Positions 13,701-25,164 are shown, counted from the first letter of the stretch. The stretch is 64,000 bases of DNA from Gadus chalcogrammus (GCF_026213295.1 NC_079415.1:25405612-25469611); one strand, 5' to 3'. Notes: generated from the letters alone by a model not told the origin. Numbers and translations: made by a program.

Positions 13701-15152
13701 GTGGCTGCATCACTGACCAAGCAGGCTCTGCAGGGTGTCCATGATGAGGCTGGGCACCAGGGACAGCATAGGACTCTATATCTTGCGAGGCAGAGGTTCT
13801 TCTGGATTGACATGGAACGAGATGTCCGTGAATATGTCAAGTCATGCAAGCGCTGTGTGGTAAGCAAGACACCCGAACCTGAAGGGAGAGCGCCTCTCGA
13901 GAGCATCAAAACAACAAGCCCTCTCGAGATGGTCTGCATTGACTTTTGGTCAGCCGAAATCCCAAATGGAAAAACTGTCGATGTCCTGGTCATCACTGAC
14001 CATTTCACAAAAATGGCTCACGCTTTTCCATGTCACGATCAGTCAGCAAAGCAGGTTGCCCGTCAGCTCTGGGATCGATACTTCTGTGTCTACGGCTTCC
14101 CAGAGAGAATTCACTCCGACCAAGGAGCCAACTTCGAGAGCCAGTTGATCCAAGAGTTACTGCTGATTTCTGGTGTAAAGAAGTCGAGGACAACGGCTTA
14201 TCATCCCATGGGAAACGGTGTGGTTGAACGCTTCAACCGGACATTGGGAAGCATGATCAGAGCTCTCCCTCCAAGAGCCAAGCAAAAATGGCCCCAGATG
14301 TTGCAGACGTTGACTTTCGCCTACAACTGCACTGCCCACGAGTCAACAGGCTACGCCCCGTTCTATCTAATGTATGGGAGGATCCCCAGACTCCCAGTTG
14401 ACGTGATGTTCCACAATGTGGAGAGGGACTGTGACATCGCTGACTATGATAAATATGTCCTTAAACTGAGGGAGGAGTTAAAAGAGGCATTATCATCTGC
14501 TCAGGCCAATGCTGTCACCAGTCAGCAACACCAAACTGAACTGTACAACAAGAGGACCAAAGGTCATGACATCGCTGAGGGAGACCAAGTACTCTTGTCA
14601 AACAAATGTGAAAGGGGACGCAAGAAATTGTCTGACAAATGGGAGTCTGTCCCGTACATGGTGGTCTCAAGAGATCCTAGGTGTCATACCTATCGGATAA
14701 GGAATACAAGCAGTGGCCGTGAAAAGGTTGTGCATCGCAATCGCCTCCTGTGCGCAAACTTTCTTCCACTTGAGGTGGAAGATGAAGAGGATGTTGACGC
14801 ATCGTTCACTGAGTCATCTGAGTCGATTCATGACGAGACACAAAGCCGCGTGTCAGATGTGGCGACAGGTGATGTCACAGAAGACAGGACATCCAGTTGG
14901 GTTCTGGATAGTGCTTCTGTTGTCCAAACATGTCTTGACGATGATGAAGAGCTTGGAGACATTGACCTGCGGGAAAGTGTTAGCCGGAGGTCAATGAGTG
15001 TGTCAAGTGTGGTCGATGAAACAGGCTGTAGCAATGACCCCCCAAGCACTGTGATCAGTGTTGTCTCCCGTATTAGAACAAGGGTGAGTAGGCTGGTGAA
15101 ACCTGTAGATAGACTCATTCAGAACATGACCCAGAGGAAAATACTAGCTTGA
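10782..15152 (+). CDS. pol polyprotein of the Ty3 element (protease, RT, RNase H, integrase)
   Basis: One uninterrupted frame. It is open from at least 10692, and the first ATG is 10782; pol is more likely made by recoding from gag than from its own start. Numbering from 10692 over 1486 codons: aspartic protease DTGS at residues 63-66; reverse transcriptase with the YLDD catalytic box at about 538; RNase H with STDAS at about 709 and TDNNPLTYIL at about 779; integrase zinc-binding H-H-C-C at about 1017-1056. The integrase core has aspartates near 1083 and 1141 and a glutamate near 1178, a D-35-E spacing. A GPY/F-like module (ESVPYMVV) follows. All visible catalytic residues are present, so the frame looks functional. 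No chromodomain was seen; the C-terminal tail is acidic and serine-rich. Confidence 0.93.
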   Translation: MIFQNIHKLEKADDLFYTDVLVDDQVALHAMLDTGSMACTMSEEAEEELHKAGLLSENAQSSEDIFLVGCGGVHVRPKCIHQLKLKIYGQEAIVPTLVVPGQRDQMIVGTNVLKHLLRQFKQNPSYWHVMNKADSTGEPGIEQFLSMLSGITRWKGDTIPDVIGTVKLTNAVTLMPKQEHIVWGKLPGKAPISEGSTILVEPSKSHSNRKSIMVGRTVSSMSGDRWVPVKVVNPSDKPVTLRRNMKLADVSPCVALEDFELGVDHVTDTELKAQGQSVRVSTDHVPDTSVTTTLQDKLAGLGLNDIDINSCEVSLYWKNQLVELIQRHGDVFSKDKLDCGLAKDFVHRIHLTDERPFRLAYRRVPPSQYQKLREVLSEMEEKNIIRKSSSEWASPLVLVWKKNGELRICVDYRWLNARTVKDAHPVPHQADCLAALGGNTIFSAMDLTSGFYNVPMHEQDKKFTAFTTPVGLHEFNRLPQGLCNSPASFMRLMMSVFGDQNFLTLLCYLDDVLVFAPNEEEALNRLEMVFKRLRGHGLKLAPKKCHFFRRSVRFLGHIINENGVATDSEKIQVITDMSEADLMMEDGVTPSAKRIKSFLGMVMYYQRFIQNCSSMAKPLFSLTAAATGKANAKRASHFKRLSPGDWTQEQSNSFNQLKAALLNSVVLAHPDFGCPFILSTDASLDGLGAVLSQVPEGGSKARPIAFASKALTRPQMKYPAHRLEFLALKWSVCDKFSHWLKGHSFTVWTDNNPLTYILTKPKLDACEQRWVSKLAPYDFSIQYIPGSKNIVADALSRQPFVKPRVSERLIAEPYGALLEEAQQIRDDRIQDVFRLSTNCQEVKMGGSEVACSSMSSEEVTAVLDGQVEWVEGPKGRVISWLANNVHKLVPPGESALPVFSLKELQDKQQEDTILARVIHYVSRGSRPSRRERVKEPLKVQKTLKQWEKLKMLDGILYRVIKDSLTGRRRYQYVVAASLTKQALQGVHDEAGHQGQHRTLYLARQRFFWIDMERDVREYVKSCKRCVVSKTPEPEGRAPLESIKTTSPLEMVCIDFWSAEIPNGKTVDVLVITDHFTKMAHAFPCHDQSAKQVARQLWDRYFCVYGFPERIHSDQGANFESQLIQELLLISGVKKSRTTAYHPMGNGVVERFNRTLGSMIRALPPRAKQKWPQMLQTLTFAYNCTAHESTGYAPFYLMYGRIPRLPVDVMFHNVERDCDIADYDKYVLKLREELKEALSSAQANAVTSQQHQTELYNKRTKGHDIAEGDQVLLSNKCERGRKKLSDKWESVPYMVVSRDPRCHTYRIRNTSSGREKVVHRNRLLCANFLPLEVEDEEDVDASFTESSESIHDETQSRVSDVATGDVTEDRTSSWVLDSASVVQTCLDDDEELGDIDLRESVSRRSMSVSSVVDETGCSNDPPSTVISVVSRIRTRVSRLVKPVDRLIQNMTQRKILA

Positions 15153-15461
15153 GTGATGAACCTCTGTAAGCCATCAAGTACCTTGAGACAATTCTTTAAT
15201 CCAGTGTTTGGGTTGAAAATGTGTTAGAGTAGCAGTGATAAATATTAGGTACTCCTTGTCTTTTGAAAGGTATATTTAAGTATTACCTTTATGAAGTAAT
15301 GTGTAAGGTGGTGTAAAAGGCACCCTTTTTTGCAAGTGTACCCTGGAGGGTTGCGCAGCCCTCCTCGGCCATTTTCTCAGTAATATGAGTAACTAATGAG
15401 TTGCATAACGTGAATGTATTGGAGTGTTCTGCTAAAGTCTTAAGGTATTTTGGTGAAGTTC

Positions 15462-15470
15462 AGAGGGGAG
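15462..15470 (+). promoter_or_regulatory. polypurine tract
   Basis: AGAGGGGAG ends two bases before the TG of the 3' LTR, the expected position for the plus-strand primer. The 320 bp between the pol stop and the LTR hold no other recognised feature. Confidence 0.7.
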
Positions 15471-15472
15471 TA

Positions 15473-16410
15473 TGTAGCCGAGCTAAATTTAATTTTATTT
15501 TGTGTTATTTTTTTATCATTGTTCATACCTTTTTTATTGTGAACTCCACCAAATATTGGTTCCTAGTTGTAAGTTGATTTCGTTGTTCCGTATGGCATGC
15601 CTTTTGTTTCCCGGGGGAGTGGTTTGGCGTTGCACCTGTGTGTCTAGCGTCAGTGAGCGCTGATGCACGGAGCTGGTGAGTTCCGTTTGTGTCTCTCTCC
15701 GTTAGATTTTTATGTTAACCCCTTGTTTGTTGCCCTTGAACGGCTGTGGTGGTTCACACTGCTTTGTGACGTGCTTTTAGGCACGCGGGAGAAACTCTGG
15801 TGCTTTAGACAATTTAATTGAACTGTTGGAAGGGTGGATTTTGATTAACTCGTAACCTAGCTTGAGCCGGTGGTAGCTTAGTTTTTTCCCGCCTTGATAT
15901 TTCAAATGCGGTTGTTTTATCCGGTATGTGTGGTCAATTGTTTGCTTCCTTTGTTTTGTAGAGTGGAGAGTGATATCCCGGATTGTGTGTGACGCCCGTG
16001 TTGTTTTGTCTCCTTTGGAAAGGTATGCCTGTTATGTGTCTTTGTTTATGGTAAAATATGTAAAATGAGTGTGAGGAAAATGACAATTCTCTATTATATT
16101 TTATTTCCTTTATTAGTGTATATATTTAATATACTGTCTTTTTATTTAATTAATTTATTTGAGATCATTTTATGCTTTGTTTACATTTTTATAATTTATT
16201 CCTTACATGTATTTATTGAAAGTCACAGGATATATGTGGCTAGCGTCAGTGAGCGCTGATGCACGGAGCTGAGTGGAGAGTGATATCCCGGATTGTGTGT
16301 GACGCCCGTGTTGTTTTGTCTCCTTTGGAAAGAATAAACCTCCAGTACTCGACTCCTGTGTGTGCCTCACTCGAAGATACAAGACACAACGCAGAAAGAC
16401 ATCGGTTACA
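15473..16410 (+). repeat. 3' LTR of the Ty3 element
   Basis: 938 bp, same length as the 5' LTR, about 99.6% identical by eye. It contains the same intron-like segment (15676-15961), split exon blocks (15644-15675, 15962-16022) and fused copy (16240-16332). Here the fused and split copies are identical over all 93 bp. Confidence 0.95.
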
Positions 16411-16777
16411 CAATGTTAAACATATTTGTAAGATAATTGCGCAGTCAAAAACTTGTTTTAAAGAAAATACTCACCATCAGCCTAAAAGGTAGCAGAAACT
16501 GATGGGTGCGCACGCAGGATCGGGCATGCGCAGAACCACTTGGTAGCAGAATTTGACAAGTACCCCCAGAGGTGGGTAGGAACGCGCTACATTTACTCCG
16601 TTACAAATACTTGAGTAACTTTTTGGATAAATTGTAATTTTAGGAGTAGTTTTATTGCAATATACTTTTACTTTTACTTGAGTAAATATTTGAAGAAAGA
16701 ACGGTACTTTTACGCCGTTCCATTTGGCTACGTGACGGTCGTTACTTTGTTTTTTTAGATCTTTTCTTTTATTACAT
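16411..16777. repeat. right copy of the ~370-bp direct repeat flanking the Ty3 element
   Basis: Starts directly after the CA of the 3' LTR with CAATGTTAAACATATTTG and runs parallel to 7758-8131 to the shared end TTATTACAT. Beyond it the two flanks differ: AGCATTTA then LTR on the left, GCGAGATC on the right. Confidence 0.9.
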
Positions 16778-16796
16778 GCGAGATCTATTTTTATCA

Positions 16797-17076
16797 CGTG
16801 AATATTCCTTAGCCCAAATGAAGGAGTTCAAGTACCTCGGGGTCTTGTTCGCGAGTGAGGAGACTATGGAACGTGAGATTGGCCGGAGAATCGGAGCAGC
16901 GGGGGCGGTATTGCGTTCGCTCTACCGCACCGTTGTCACGAAAAGAGAGCTGAGTCGCAAGGCAAAGCTCTCGATCTACCGGTCGATCTTCGTTCCTATC
17001 CTCACCTATGGTCATGAGGGTTGGGTGATGACCGAAAGGACGAGATCGCGGGTACAAGCGGCCGAGAGGCAATTGA
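16797..17076 (+). mobile_element. RTE-clade (Rex3-like) LINE fragment, RT C-terminal region
   Basis: The plus frame contains EFKYLGVLF, a GRRIGAAGAVLRSLYR block, KAKLSIYRSIFVPILTYG and RSRVQAAE, a conserved run just after the RT catalytic core in fish Rex3/RTE-like ORFs. It is cut on both sides. The second RTE fragment in this window (42880-43263, minus) begins at roughly the point in the protein where this one ends. Confidence 0.7.
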
Positions 17077-17335
17077 ATAACGCCTGCACACACACACAGG
17101 CACGCACGCACACGCAGTGGTAATCGGGAGAGTTGGGAGAATTCCCTGTGGCCCGTTAACGTTTCGGGGGTCGCCGGGTCGACGTCGCAACCAATTCGCC
17201 TTTGTCTAGAGTTGTCTAGTAACTGAGCGCCCCCTCCCGAAGTGGCACAGCCCAGGTCGGCCTTGAACTGCAATTGGTCAGAAAGACGTAACTGCTAATG
17301 ACAACATTGAACTCTCATGCAGGCTCGAACAGAGT

Positions 17336-17336
<1 letters not shown>

Positions 17337-17394
<58 letters not shown>
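17337..17394. repeat. (AC)n microsatellite
   Basis: Uninterrupted AC dinucleotide run. Confidence 0.97.
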
Positions 17395-17396
<2 letters not shown>

Positions 17397-17493
17397 TATT
17401 TTTAAAACTCTTATTTATTTTATTTAAAAGGATGTTATTTACATTATCTTTATTTGAATATTGCTGTTTTATATTTTGTTGAATTTTTCTTTG

Positions 17494-18499
17494 AATGAAG
17501 TTAATACATTTAAATCGTATGTTAAATCCTAAACAAAAAAATATTGATTCACTCCAACAATTGTTTCTCATTTAAGAAATATCTATCAGAAATAATTTGT
17601 TTTATCCAATCAAAAAGACTACAATTTAATCAAACAATTGTTTCTCATTTAAACAAGAACATTTTTTTGTATACATCATCATCATCATTTTTTCCAGCTC
17701 GGCGCTCGCCGCTTCATGGCCTTGGAGCGCTTCTGCTGGAGAGTTGGAAATCTCAGTTCCAGCATCAGCAGTTTCATTGACACCTCGATACTCTGCATGG
17801 TGAAGCCGAGGATCGAACCAACAACCTTCAGGTTACCAGCCAACCCGCTCTACCACCTGAGCTACTGCCGCCACACAATACACAATATACAACAATACCA
17901 TCCAGACACAGACAGACTGTCCTAGCTCACAGAACCATTGAGTCATCGTCACTCTGGTCAAGGCTAGTGCTTTCACCTCAAAAAGTCGCCAAAAGTCACC
18001 AATAGCAGCTGAAAAATAAGCTAGATTTGTCGCTTGTCGCTGTTTTGAAAAAAAGTCGCCAAAGGGGTCTGAAAAGTAGCTAAATATAGCGACAAAATCG
18101 CTAAGTTGGCAACACTGCGGTTTGGTCCAGTAGTCGTAAGCGTCTTTGTATTTAATGCGCATGCGCAGGCTTGTACGTAACCTTGAAATTGTACATTTGC
18201 CTGAACAAATATTTCTAAATTGAGCTCCTAATCAAATATAACAGTGTTTTAGGAAGAAAACGATTTTTTTTTATTTGGATTGAATGACAAAATTATTAAT
18301 CAGTTCATACACAACCTTAAAATTTTACATTTGTCAAAATGGATATTTCTTAATTGAGCTCCTAATTAAAAATATCTATATTTCACAGTATTTTGAAATA
18401 AAAAAAAGTTATTTTAAAAATAAAACAAAAAATGTTTATTTGAATTGAATTACAAAATAATAATCAGATGAAGTACGGCTTAAAAACCTTTTTCCAGTG
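17494..18499 (-). mobile_element. TA-flanked SINE-bearing transposon, copy L (inverted, truncated)
   Basis: Reverse complement of copies A (18657-19629) and C (20399-21443). Its outer terminus CTTTTTCCAGTG ends at 18499 and is followed by TA. The other end is lost near 17494. It contains a SINE (17674-17872) and the block with TGTTGCCAACTTAGCGA. Confidence 0.85.
17674..17872 (-). repeat. tRNA-derived SINE within copy L
   Basis: On the minus strand it starts with a tRNA-like head: GGCGGCAGTAGCTCAGGTGG, A-box type TAGCTCAGGTGGTAGAGCGG, and B-box type GGTTCGATCC. It ends in an ATGATGATG tail. The middle differs from the SINEs in copies A and C. Confidence 0.85.
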
Positions 18500-18656
18500 T
18501 ATGAAGACTGGGACCCAAAGGTATGAACTTAACAGATGTAATGTGAGGAATAACGAAGTGACCACATCTAAGGGCAAAAAATGTACCTCAATAGACATAA
18601 TGAAAAGCTACATGTGTGAAGCACATTAAGTTACACCAATCACAGGAGCACTAATA

Positions 18657-19629
18657 CACTGGAAAAAGGGATTTATGCCGCACTTCATCTGATTATTATT
18701 TTGTAATTCAATTCAAATGAACATTTTTTGTTTTATTTTTAAAATAACTTTTTTTTACTTCAAAATACTGTGAAATATAGATATTTTTAGTTAGGAGTTC
18801 AATTAAGAAATATCTATTTTGACAAATGTAAAATGTCAAGGTTACGTACAAGCCTGCGCATGCGCATTAAATACAAAGACGCTTACGACTACTGGACCAA
18901 ACCGCAGTGTTGCCAACTTAGCGATTTTGTCGCTATATTTAGCTACTTTTCAGACCCCTTTGGCGACTTTTTTTCAAAACAGCGACAAGCGACAAATCTA
19001 GCTTCTTTTTCAGCTGCTATTGGTGACTTTTGGCGACTTTTTGAGGTGAAAGCACTATCCTTGACCAGAGTGACGATGACCCACTGGCGGCAGTAGCTCA
19101 GGTGGTAGAGCGGGTTGGCTGGTAATCTGAAGGTTGTTGGTTCAATCCCCGGCTTCACCAAGCAGTGTATCGAGGTGTCTTTGGCAAAGCACCTAACCCT
19201 GACTGATGTCGCGATGTGATGTCGAATCCAGACAGAAGCGCCTCAAGGCCATGAAGCGGCGAGAGCCGAGCGGGAAAAAATGATGATGATGATGTATACA
19301 ATAATGAGAAACAATTGTTTGATTAAATTGTAATCTTTTTGATTGGATAAACCAAATTATTTCTGATAGATATTTCTTAAATGAGAACCAATTGTTGGAG
19401 TGAATCAATATTTTTTTGTTTAGGATTTAACATACGATTTAAATGTATTAACTTCATTCAAAGAATAGAATTATACTTGGTGCCAAGTTGTATTATTTTG
19501 TTTTTATGAACATAGGAAATATTGTTTGAGGCAAGCTATATATTTGTCATTGGCTCAAGTTATGTAATATAGATGTGAACCATTACCCATATTTTTTTTA
19601 CTTGGTTCAACAGAAGACTTTTTCCAGTG
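18657..19629 (+). mobile_element. TA-flanked SINE-bearing transposon, copy A (complete)
   Basis: Bounded by CACTGGAAAAAG and its inverse CTTTTTCCAGTG, with TA directly outside both ends, the target rule of Tc1/mariner-type elements. About 970 bp with no transposase, so non-autonomous. It contains a tRNA-derived SINE at 19086-19295. It faces copy L across a 157-bp spacer, giving a palindrome from 17494 to 19629. Confidence 0.85.
19086..19295 (+). repeat. tRNA-derived SINE within copy A
   Basis: tRNA-like head with A-box (TAGCTCAGGTGGTAGAGCGG) and B-box (GGTTCAATCC), a unique body, and an ATGATGATGATG tail. A linker of about 50 bp present before the SINE in copy C is absent here. Confidence 0.88.
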
Positions 19630-20135
19630 TAACAGTCTTTTTATTCAACAAAACAATTAAAAAATAACAACTACAAAAAATAGATTGTAAACTATTAACA
19701 TAAAAGATAAATCAATAAACAGTAGAACAAACAAAGTCTCAACGGGGGGGGGGGAACACACTGACGCCTTCCTCAGTGAGGTGGACGCCACTCTCGCTTC
19801 ACGCTCTGTCGCCCGACATCGCCGTCACCGCCGCCATAGCTGCCAAGCGCCGCCATTATGCTGCATCATCAGACTACATTGGAGTCGTGTGGCGCAGGCA
19901 TCACGGGGAGGGGGGACGGGGAGGGGGAGAGGTGTTTGACTCAAAAGAGGCAAACACCTTCAGGTTTCTCCTGTCCATCATCTCCACACCTCCACATCTC
20001 AACAGTTCATAGTCAGTATGTAATCTGAATGAGAATTGGAATGGTTTCCACGTTTCTTCCTCATCCCGCCGTCATGGGATTTGCGCTGTGTTGATGCTGC
20101 CATCTGCTCCCAACCTTCCATCCCAATGACCTCTG
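19630..20135. other. spacer between transposon copies
   Basis: Contains a run of G near 19745 and a GC-rich stretch. No gene was recognised. Confidence 0.5.
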
Positions 20136-20396
20136 CACTGGAAAAAGGGTTTTAAGCCGTACTTCATCTGATTATTATTTTGTAATTCAATTCAAATAAA
20201 CATTTTTTGTTTTATTTTTAAAATAACTTTTTTTTATTTCAAAATACTGTGAAATATAGATATTTTTAATTAGGAGCTCAATTAAGAAATATCCATTTTG
20301 ACAAATGTAAAATTTTAAGGTTGTGTATTCAACTGATTAATAATTTTTTCATTCAATCCAAATAATTTTTTTTGTTTTCTTCCTAAAACACTGTTA
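20136..20396 (+). mobile_element. TA-flanked transposon, copy B (5' part only)
   Basis: Begins CACTGGAAAAAGGG like copies A and C, but after about 260 bp it runs directly into the next copy's terminus at 20399. It carries a segment (near 20310-20395) that copies A and C lack and that copy L keeps, so at least two subfamilies are present. Confidence 0.75.
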
Positions 20397-20398
20397 TA

Positions 20399-21443
20399 CA
20401 CTGGAAAAAGGGTTTTATGCCGCACTTCATCTGATTATTATTTTGTAATTCAATTCAAATAAACATTTTTTGTTTTATTTTTAAAATAACTTTTTTTTAT
20501 TTCAAAATACTGTGAAATATAGATATTTTTAGTTAGGAGTTCAATTAAGAAATATCTATTTTGACAAATGTCAAGGTTACGTACAAGCCTGCGCATGCGC
20601 ATTAAATACAAAGACGCTTACGACTACTGGACCAAACCGCAGTGTTGCCAACTTAGCGATTTTGTCGCTATATTTAGCTACTTTTCAGACCCCTTTGGGG
20701 ACTTTTTTTCAAAACAGCGACAAGCGACAAATCTAGCTTCTTTTTCAGCTGCTATTGGTGACTTTTGGCGACTTTTTGAGGTGAAAGCACTAGCCTTGAC
20801 CAGAGTGACGATGACTCACTGGTTCTGTGAGCTACGACAGTCATATTGTTAATATATATTGTATATTATTTGGCGGCAGTAGCTCAGGTGGTAGAGCGGG
20901 TTGGCTGGAAACCTGAAGGTTGTTGGTTCGATCCCAGGCTTCACCAAGCAGAGTATCGAGGTGTCTTTGACAAAGCACCTAACCCTGACTGATGTCGCGA
21001 TGTGATGTCGAATCCAGACAGAAGCGCCCCAAGGCCATGAAGCGGCGAGAGCCGAGCGGGAAAAAATGATGATGATGTATACAAAAATATGTTATGTTTA
21101 AAAATGTTCATGTTTGAATGAGAAACAATTGTTTGATTAAATTGTAATCTTTTTGATTGGATAAACCAAATTATTTCTGATAGATATTTCTTAAATGAGA
21201 AACAATTGTTGGAGTGAATCAATATTTTTTTGTTTAGGATTTAACATACGATTTAAATGTATTAACTTCATTCAAAGAATAGAATTATACTTGGTGCCAA
21301 GTTGTATTATTTTGTTTTTATGAACATAGGAAATATTGTTTGAGGCAAGCTATATATTTGTCATTGGCTCAAGTTATGTAATATAGATGTGAACCATTAC
21401 CCTTGTTTTTTTTAATTGGTTCAACAGAAGGCTTTTTCCTGTG
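20399..21443 (+). mobile_element. TA-flanked SINE-bearing transposon, copy C (complete)
   Basis: CACTGGAAAAAG at the left and CTTTTTCCTGTG at the right, with TA outside both ends. Contains the SINE at 20872-21078 preceded by an AT-rich linker. Otherwise nearly identical to copy A. Confidence 0.85.
20872..21078 (+). repeat. tRNA-derived SINE within copy C
   Basis: Same tRNA-like head, body and ATGATGATG tail as in copy A, with B-box GGTTCGATCC. Confidence 0.88.
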
Positions 21444-21607
21444 TACTCTCCCAAAACCACAAAATGGTATGCAAACGAAGGCTACTACTACTGATGAGTT
21501 TTCAGTGATAAAAAACACTATTCAACTAGTAATTTCAGGTAATTTCAGGTACATTTCAGCTAATTTCAGGACAGAAACGGGATCGGAAATGCTGTTTGAC
21601 CAGTCCT

Positions 21608-21721
21608 CAATGTGAACTGAGTGGCAGCCCCCTCCATGTGGACTGAGTGCCCGCCCCCTCCATGTGGGCGGAGTGCCAGCCCCCTCCATGTGGACTGAGT
21701 GCCCGCCCCCTCCATGTGGGC
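21608..21721. repeat. 26-bp tandem repeat, ~4 units
   Basis: The core CCCCCTCCATGTGG recurs every 26 bp with alternating spacers (ACTGAGTGCCCG or GCGGAGTGCCAG). Confidence 0.85.
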
Positions 21722-22257
21722 TCCGTCTGCGGGCTGCAGTCAGGGGCTTCTCGAATTTGATGGGTAGCAGAAGTTTGCAGAACACCGGCTCAGTTAGGAG
21801 TCTACCTTATTGTGTTTGCCAGCATTACTGACGTTCCTGTTACAGAGGATATTAAGCTGTTAACATAATTCATGTAAGTCCATTATCATTCTTGATTGCT
21901 ATAGTTGTTGTTGTCAAGGTTGGTTAAGTTCCTGAAGATATTTATGTTAGACATGTGCATGTAGGTATTACTGATTGTAGCTTATGTTGTTATTTGGTGT
22001 ATTGCTGCAGGGCTTCTCCGTCATTAAATAAGAAGTTTGACATCAAGGAGTGTATTTCTTCATGAAGAAGCCATGGTTGTCGTTGGATGTACTGTTCCTG
22101 GCTGCGCTTTAGAGACCGGAGATGTGTCTGAAGCACTCGCCATTGCTCTGTTGACGAATCACGGACTTGTCCATCGGAACCCGCCGGCCCAAATCCCGAC
22201 TCCACATGGCCCGAAACTTGATCAGCCTAAAGTCGATGTTGGCGTAACGATAGAGGA

Positions 22258-24835
22258 ATGGTAAGTGTTCATCCGTCGCTGGGATGTCTTTCGCAACGGC
22301 TCAGGCGTCGGAGCTTTTCCAGTTGCGCACCGAGCTGCTTCAGTTGCACCAGGGAGGTGATGAAGCATTCCGTTCCTTCACCGCCAGGATGCGAGGGAAG
22401 GCGGAGTGTGTGCCTATATATATTGCGGTATGCGAGTGTGGCAAGGATGTAGACTATACCGACCACATTATCTGTGATGTTCTAATCAACGGGATTTATG
22501 ACTCAGACATATGCAATGCTCTCCCGTCGTCCACTCTGTCAGCCATGTCATCATTCCAGCGCCTACAGAAAATTCCACATACGAGCCCCGCCACGACCCC
22601 ATCCCCAACAGACAGGGCTAGGCAAGCCTCGTGCCCGGGCTGTAAAAGCACCTTTAAGGTCTTCACGGGGGGATCTCGCGGTTGGAATACCAAGCCTCAC
22701 CAGATTTGGGTCAGCTGCTATAAGGCCCGCCGACAGAAGAGGCGACAACAGCCATCAACCATGGAATCGGTGCCAATGTCCCAGATTTCATTTTCACCTC
22801 TCAACAAGTTCTGCCAACGTGAAACCTTCGCCACTGAATCCCTCGCGTGTCGCATCGCAGGGGACACCTGGAAAACCGGACGCCTGGAACGGCTAACATA
22901 GTGTGCCCCTGCGTGTATCGGATCGTCATCTGACCACCTTCATCATGCCCTTCGGCCGCTGGCGCTACACCAGGGCGCCGCAAGGTTTCCTGACATCTGG
23001 GGACGGCTACAACCGTCGTTTTGACGCTCTCCTCTCGGACTTCGAGCACAAAGAACGTTTTGTGGATGACACTGTCCACTATGACACTGACCTAGAGCAT
23101 CACTGGTGGAGGACCATCGACTTCCTGACACGTGTCGGCCGGTCGGGCATTGTGTTAAATCCAAATATGTTTCAATTTGTGGAGAGAAGCGTAGATTTTG
23201 CTGGCTTCAGGGTGTCAGACGATACCACTCCCGAAGTACTTGGACGCCATAGGCCGTTCCTCAGCCCACGCTGCAAATTCTCGTGGTCCCCTGAACTGGA
23301 GGAAGCCTTCCAAGCGTCCAAACATGCCATAATTGGGGCCAGCCGTGAGGGCGTGGAGATCTACAACATGCAGAGGCGCACCTGCCTCCACCCTGACTGG
23401 TCCAGGCGTGGCATTGGCTACTTCCTGCTCCAACAACATTGTAGATGCACTTCTGGAATACCTGACTGTTTCCCAGGAGGATGGCGGATCACCCTCGCCG
23501 GTTCACGGTTCCTATCCTCGGCAGAGCAACGCTATGCGGCCATCGAAGGAGAGGCCCTGTCCATGGCCTGGGGCCTGGAGCAGACACGGTATTTCACACA
23601 AGGATGAGATTACAAACTCATGCCTGTTCAGACTCAAGCTGCGTACCCTCCCATGGCGCTTTGACATTGTGTACCGGCCTGGCAAGAGAAACCATGACGC
23701 TGATGCGACTTCGAGGCATCCTTCCCTCTCGGGCTCTGCAAACGGCCTCTCGTTGGGATCGCCAAGCATTCATAACGCCATAGAATCAGTACTTATGGCT
23801 TACATCCGTGACGATGCACAAGGACTAGGAGCCTTCTCATGGTCCCTTCTCGCATGAGAGACGGCAGCTGACGCGTGCCTCGGCCACCTTCTGTACCTGA
23901 TCGAGCATGAGGGTAGGGTGGACGTTAATGACCTCTGTCCCCAGTCTGTGGGTCCATCTACGCGCAGGATGGCATCCTCCTATATTACAACCGTGTCGTG
24001 GTTCCACCGTCCCTCCGTGAAAGAATCCTTCGGCACCTCCATGCCGCCCACCAAGGAGCTTCTGCGTTGGAGCAGCACGCCCATGCCGTCGTCTTCTGGC
24101 CCGGGATGTCGAGGGACATCCGGGCCACCAGGTATGGATGTTCGGACTGTAACCGCAATGCTCCGTCACAGGCAGCCACGCCCCCCCTACCATCCTCACC
24201 ACCTTCCACTCCATTCGAGGCAGTGTTTGCTGGGTGGAGGTCCTATGCTCCACAGCAGGCACTGATCTAGGAGGCATGCCGGAGGAACATTCGAGCGATG
24301 GTGGTCCAGAGTTCAAAGTTAGCCATGCAGAGGACGAATGGGAGGGCAGACGTTGCGGTGAAGACTGCTAAGTGCCTTCTGGTGTCCAACACTGGCCCAA
24401 CTGGTGGTCTTGATCATGATCGCTTTTTGCGTGCCATGTTACAGTTGCGCAACACACCTGACCCCAACTGCAACCTCTCACCGGCGCAGATTATATTGGG
24501 TCGCCCCTTCGAGACTCAATTTCGTTCGTCAACAGACTAGAAAGTCCTCAAACCCTCATATCCGGCTGCTCTGGCATCAAGCATGGGCGGCGAAGGAGAA
24601 TGCCCTTCGGACCCAGATGTCCCGCACCACTGAGTCTTTGAGGGCTCACTCAAGACCACTCCGCCCATTGGTACTTAGTGAGACCGTATTCCTCCAGAAT
24701 CAGCAGGGCCCAAGTCCACACAAGTGGGACAGGTCAGGGGTCGTGGTGGAGTCGCTGGGTCACGATCAGTATCGGGTTAGAGTTGACGGATCTGGGTGCC
24801 TGACTTTGCGCAACCAGCAATTCCTTCACGGCTAA
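22258..24835 (+). pseudogene. decayed Ty3-type retrotransposon internal region
   Basis: Plus-strand pieces in conserved order but in changing frames. A gag-like piece (about 22284-22560) is followed by an RT piece with a FVDD box near 23060 and a DFAGFRVSDD block near 23200. An RNase H-like piece with SSAEQRYAAIEGEAL lies near 23515, then VYRPGKRNHDADATSRHPS near 23675. Integrase zinc-binding residues (H-x3-H and GCSDCNRNAP) lie at about 24030-24165, and a piece of integrase core with RNTPDPN and PAQIILGRPF near 24450-24515. Stretches between RT and RNase H, and within the integrase core, are missing. No matching LTR pair was found. It is unrelated to the intact element at 8140 at any level visible here. 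Confidence 0.75.
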
Positions 24836-25164
24836 GCTCCAGCCACCCCCTATGCCTGGCAGCAGCCAACTGCCCTGTTGCCGCCACCCGCAACCCTGGA
24901 CCGCCAGCCCCTGCCTGTCCACCCGGGGCCGGTGATGCCCCAGGGTGTTGTTTAACAGGCAGCAGATGGACCCTGTGACACGGCTTTGGATACCTCCCCG
25001 CCGGAGCCTCCCTGAACGTCGTTGTCGCATGGCCCGAGACGGCCCATTGGTTACAGGACTGAGTCCGTTAACCTTGTCCCATTCATAGATTTCTGGACTG
25101 GGGGGGATGCAGAGTTTACCACCGATAGTATTGGATTACAGACCGCTGACCGGCTCAGGAGTCT

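Larger units (their letters stand above)
8140..16410 (+). mobile_element. full-length young Ty3-type (Metaviridae) LTR retrotransposon
   Basis: Structure in order: 5' LTR (8140-9077), tRNA-His-type primer site (9080-9099), gag (9312-10665), pol (to 15152), polypurine tract (15462-15470), 3' LTR (15473-16410). Both LTRs are 938 bp, start TGTAGCC and end GGTTACA. By eye they differ at four positions, which implies recent insertion. Pol order is protease, RT, RNase H, integrase, the Ty3 arrangement. No env and no chromodomain were seen. The only visible lesion is a frame change inside gag. No 4-6 bp target duplication is present; a ~370-bp direct repeat lies on both sides instead. Confidence 0.95.
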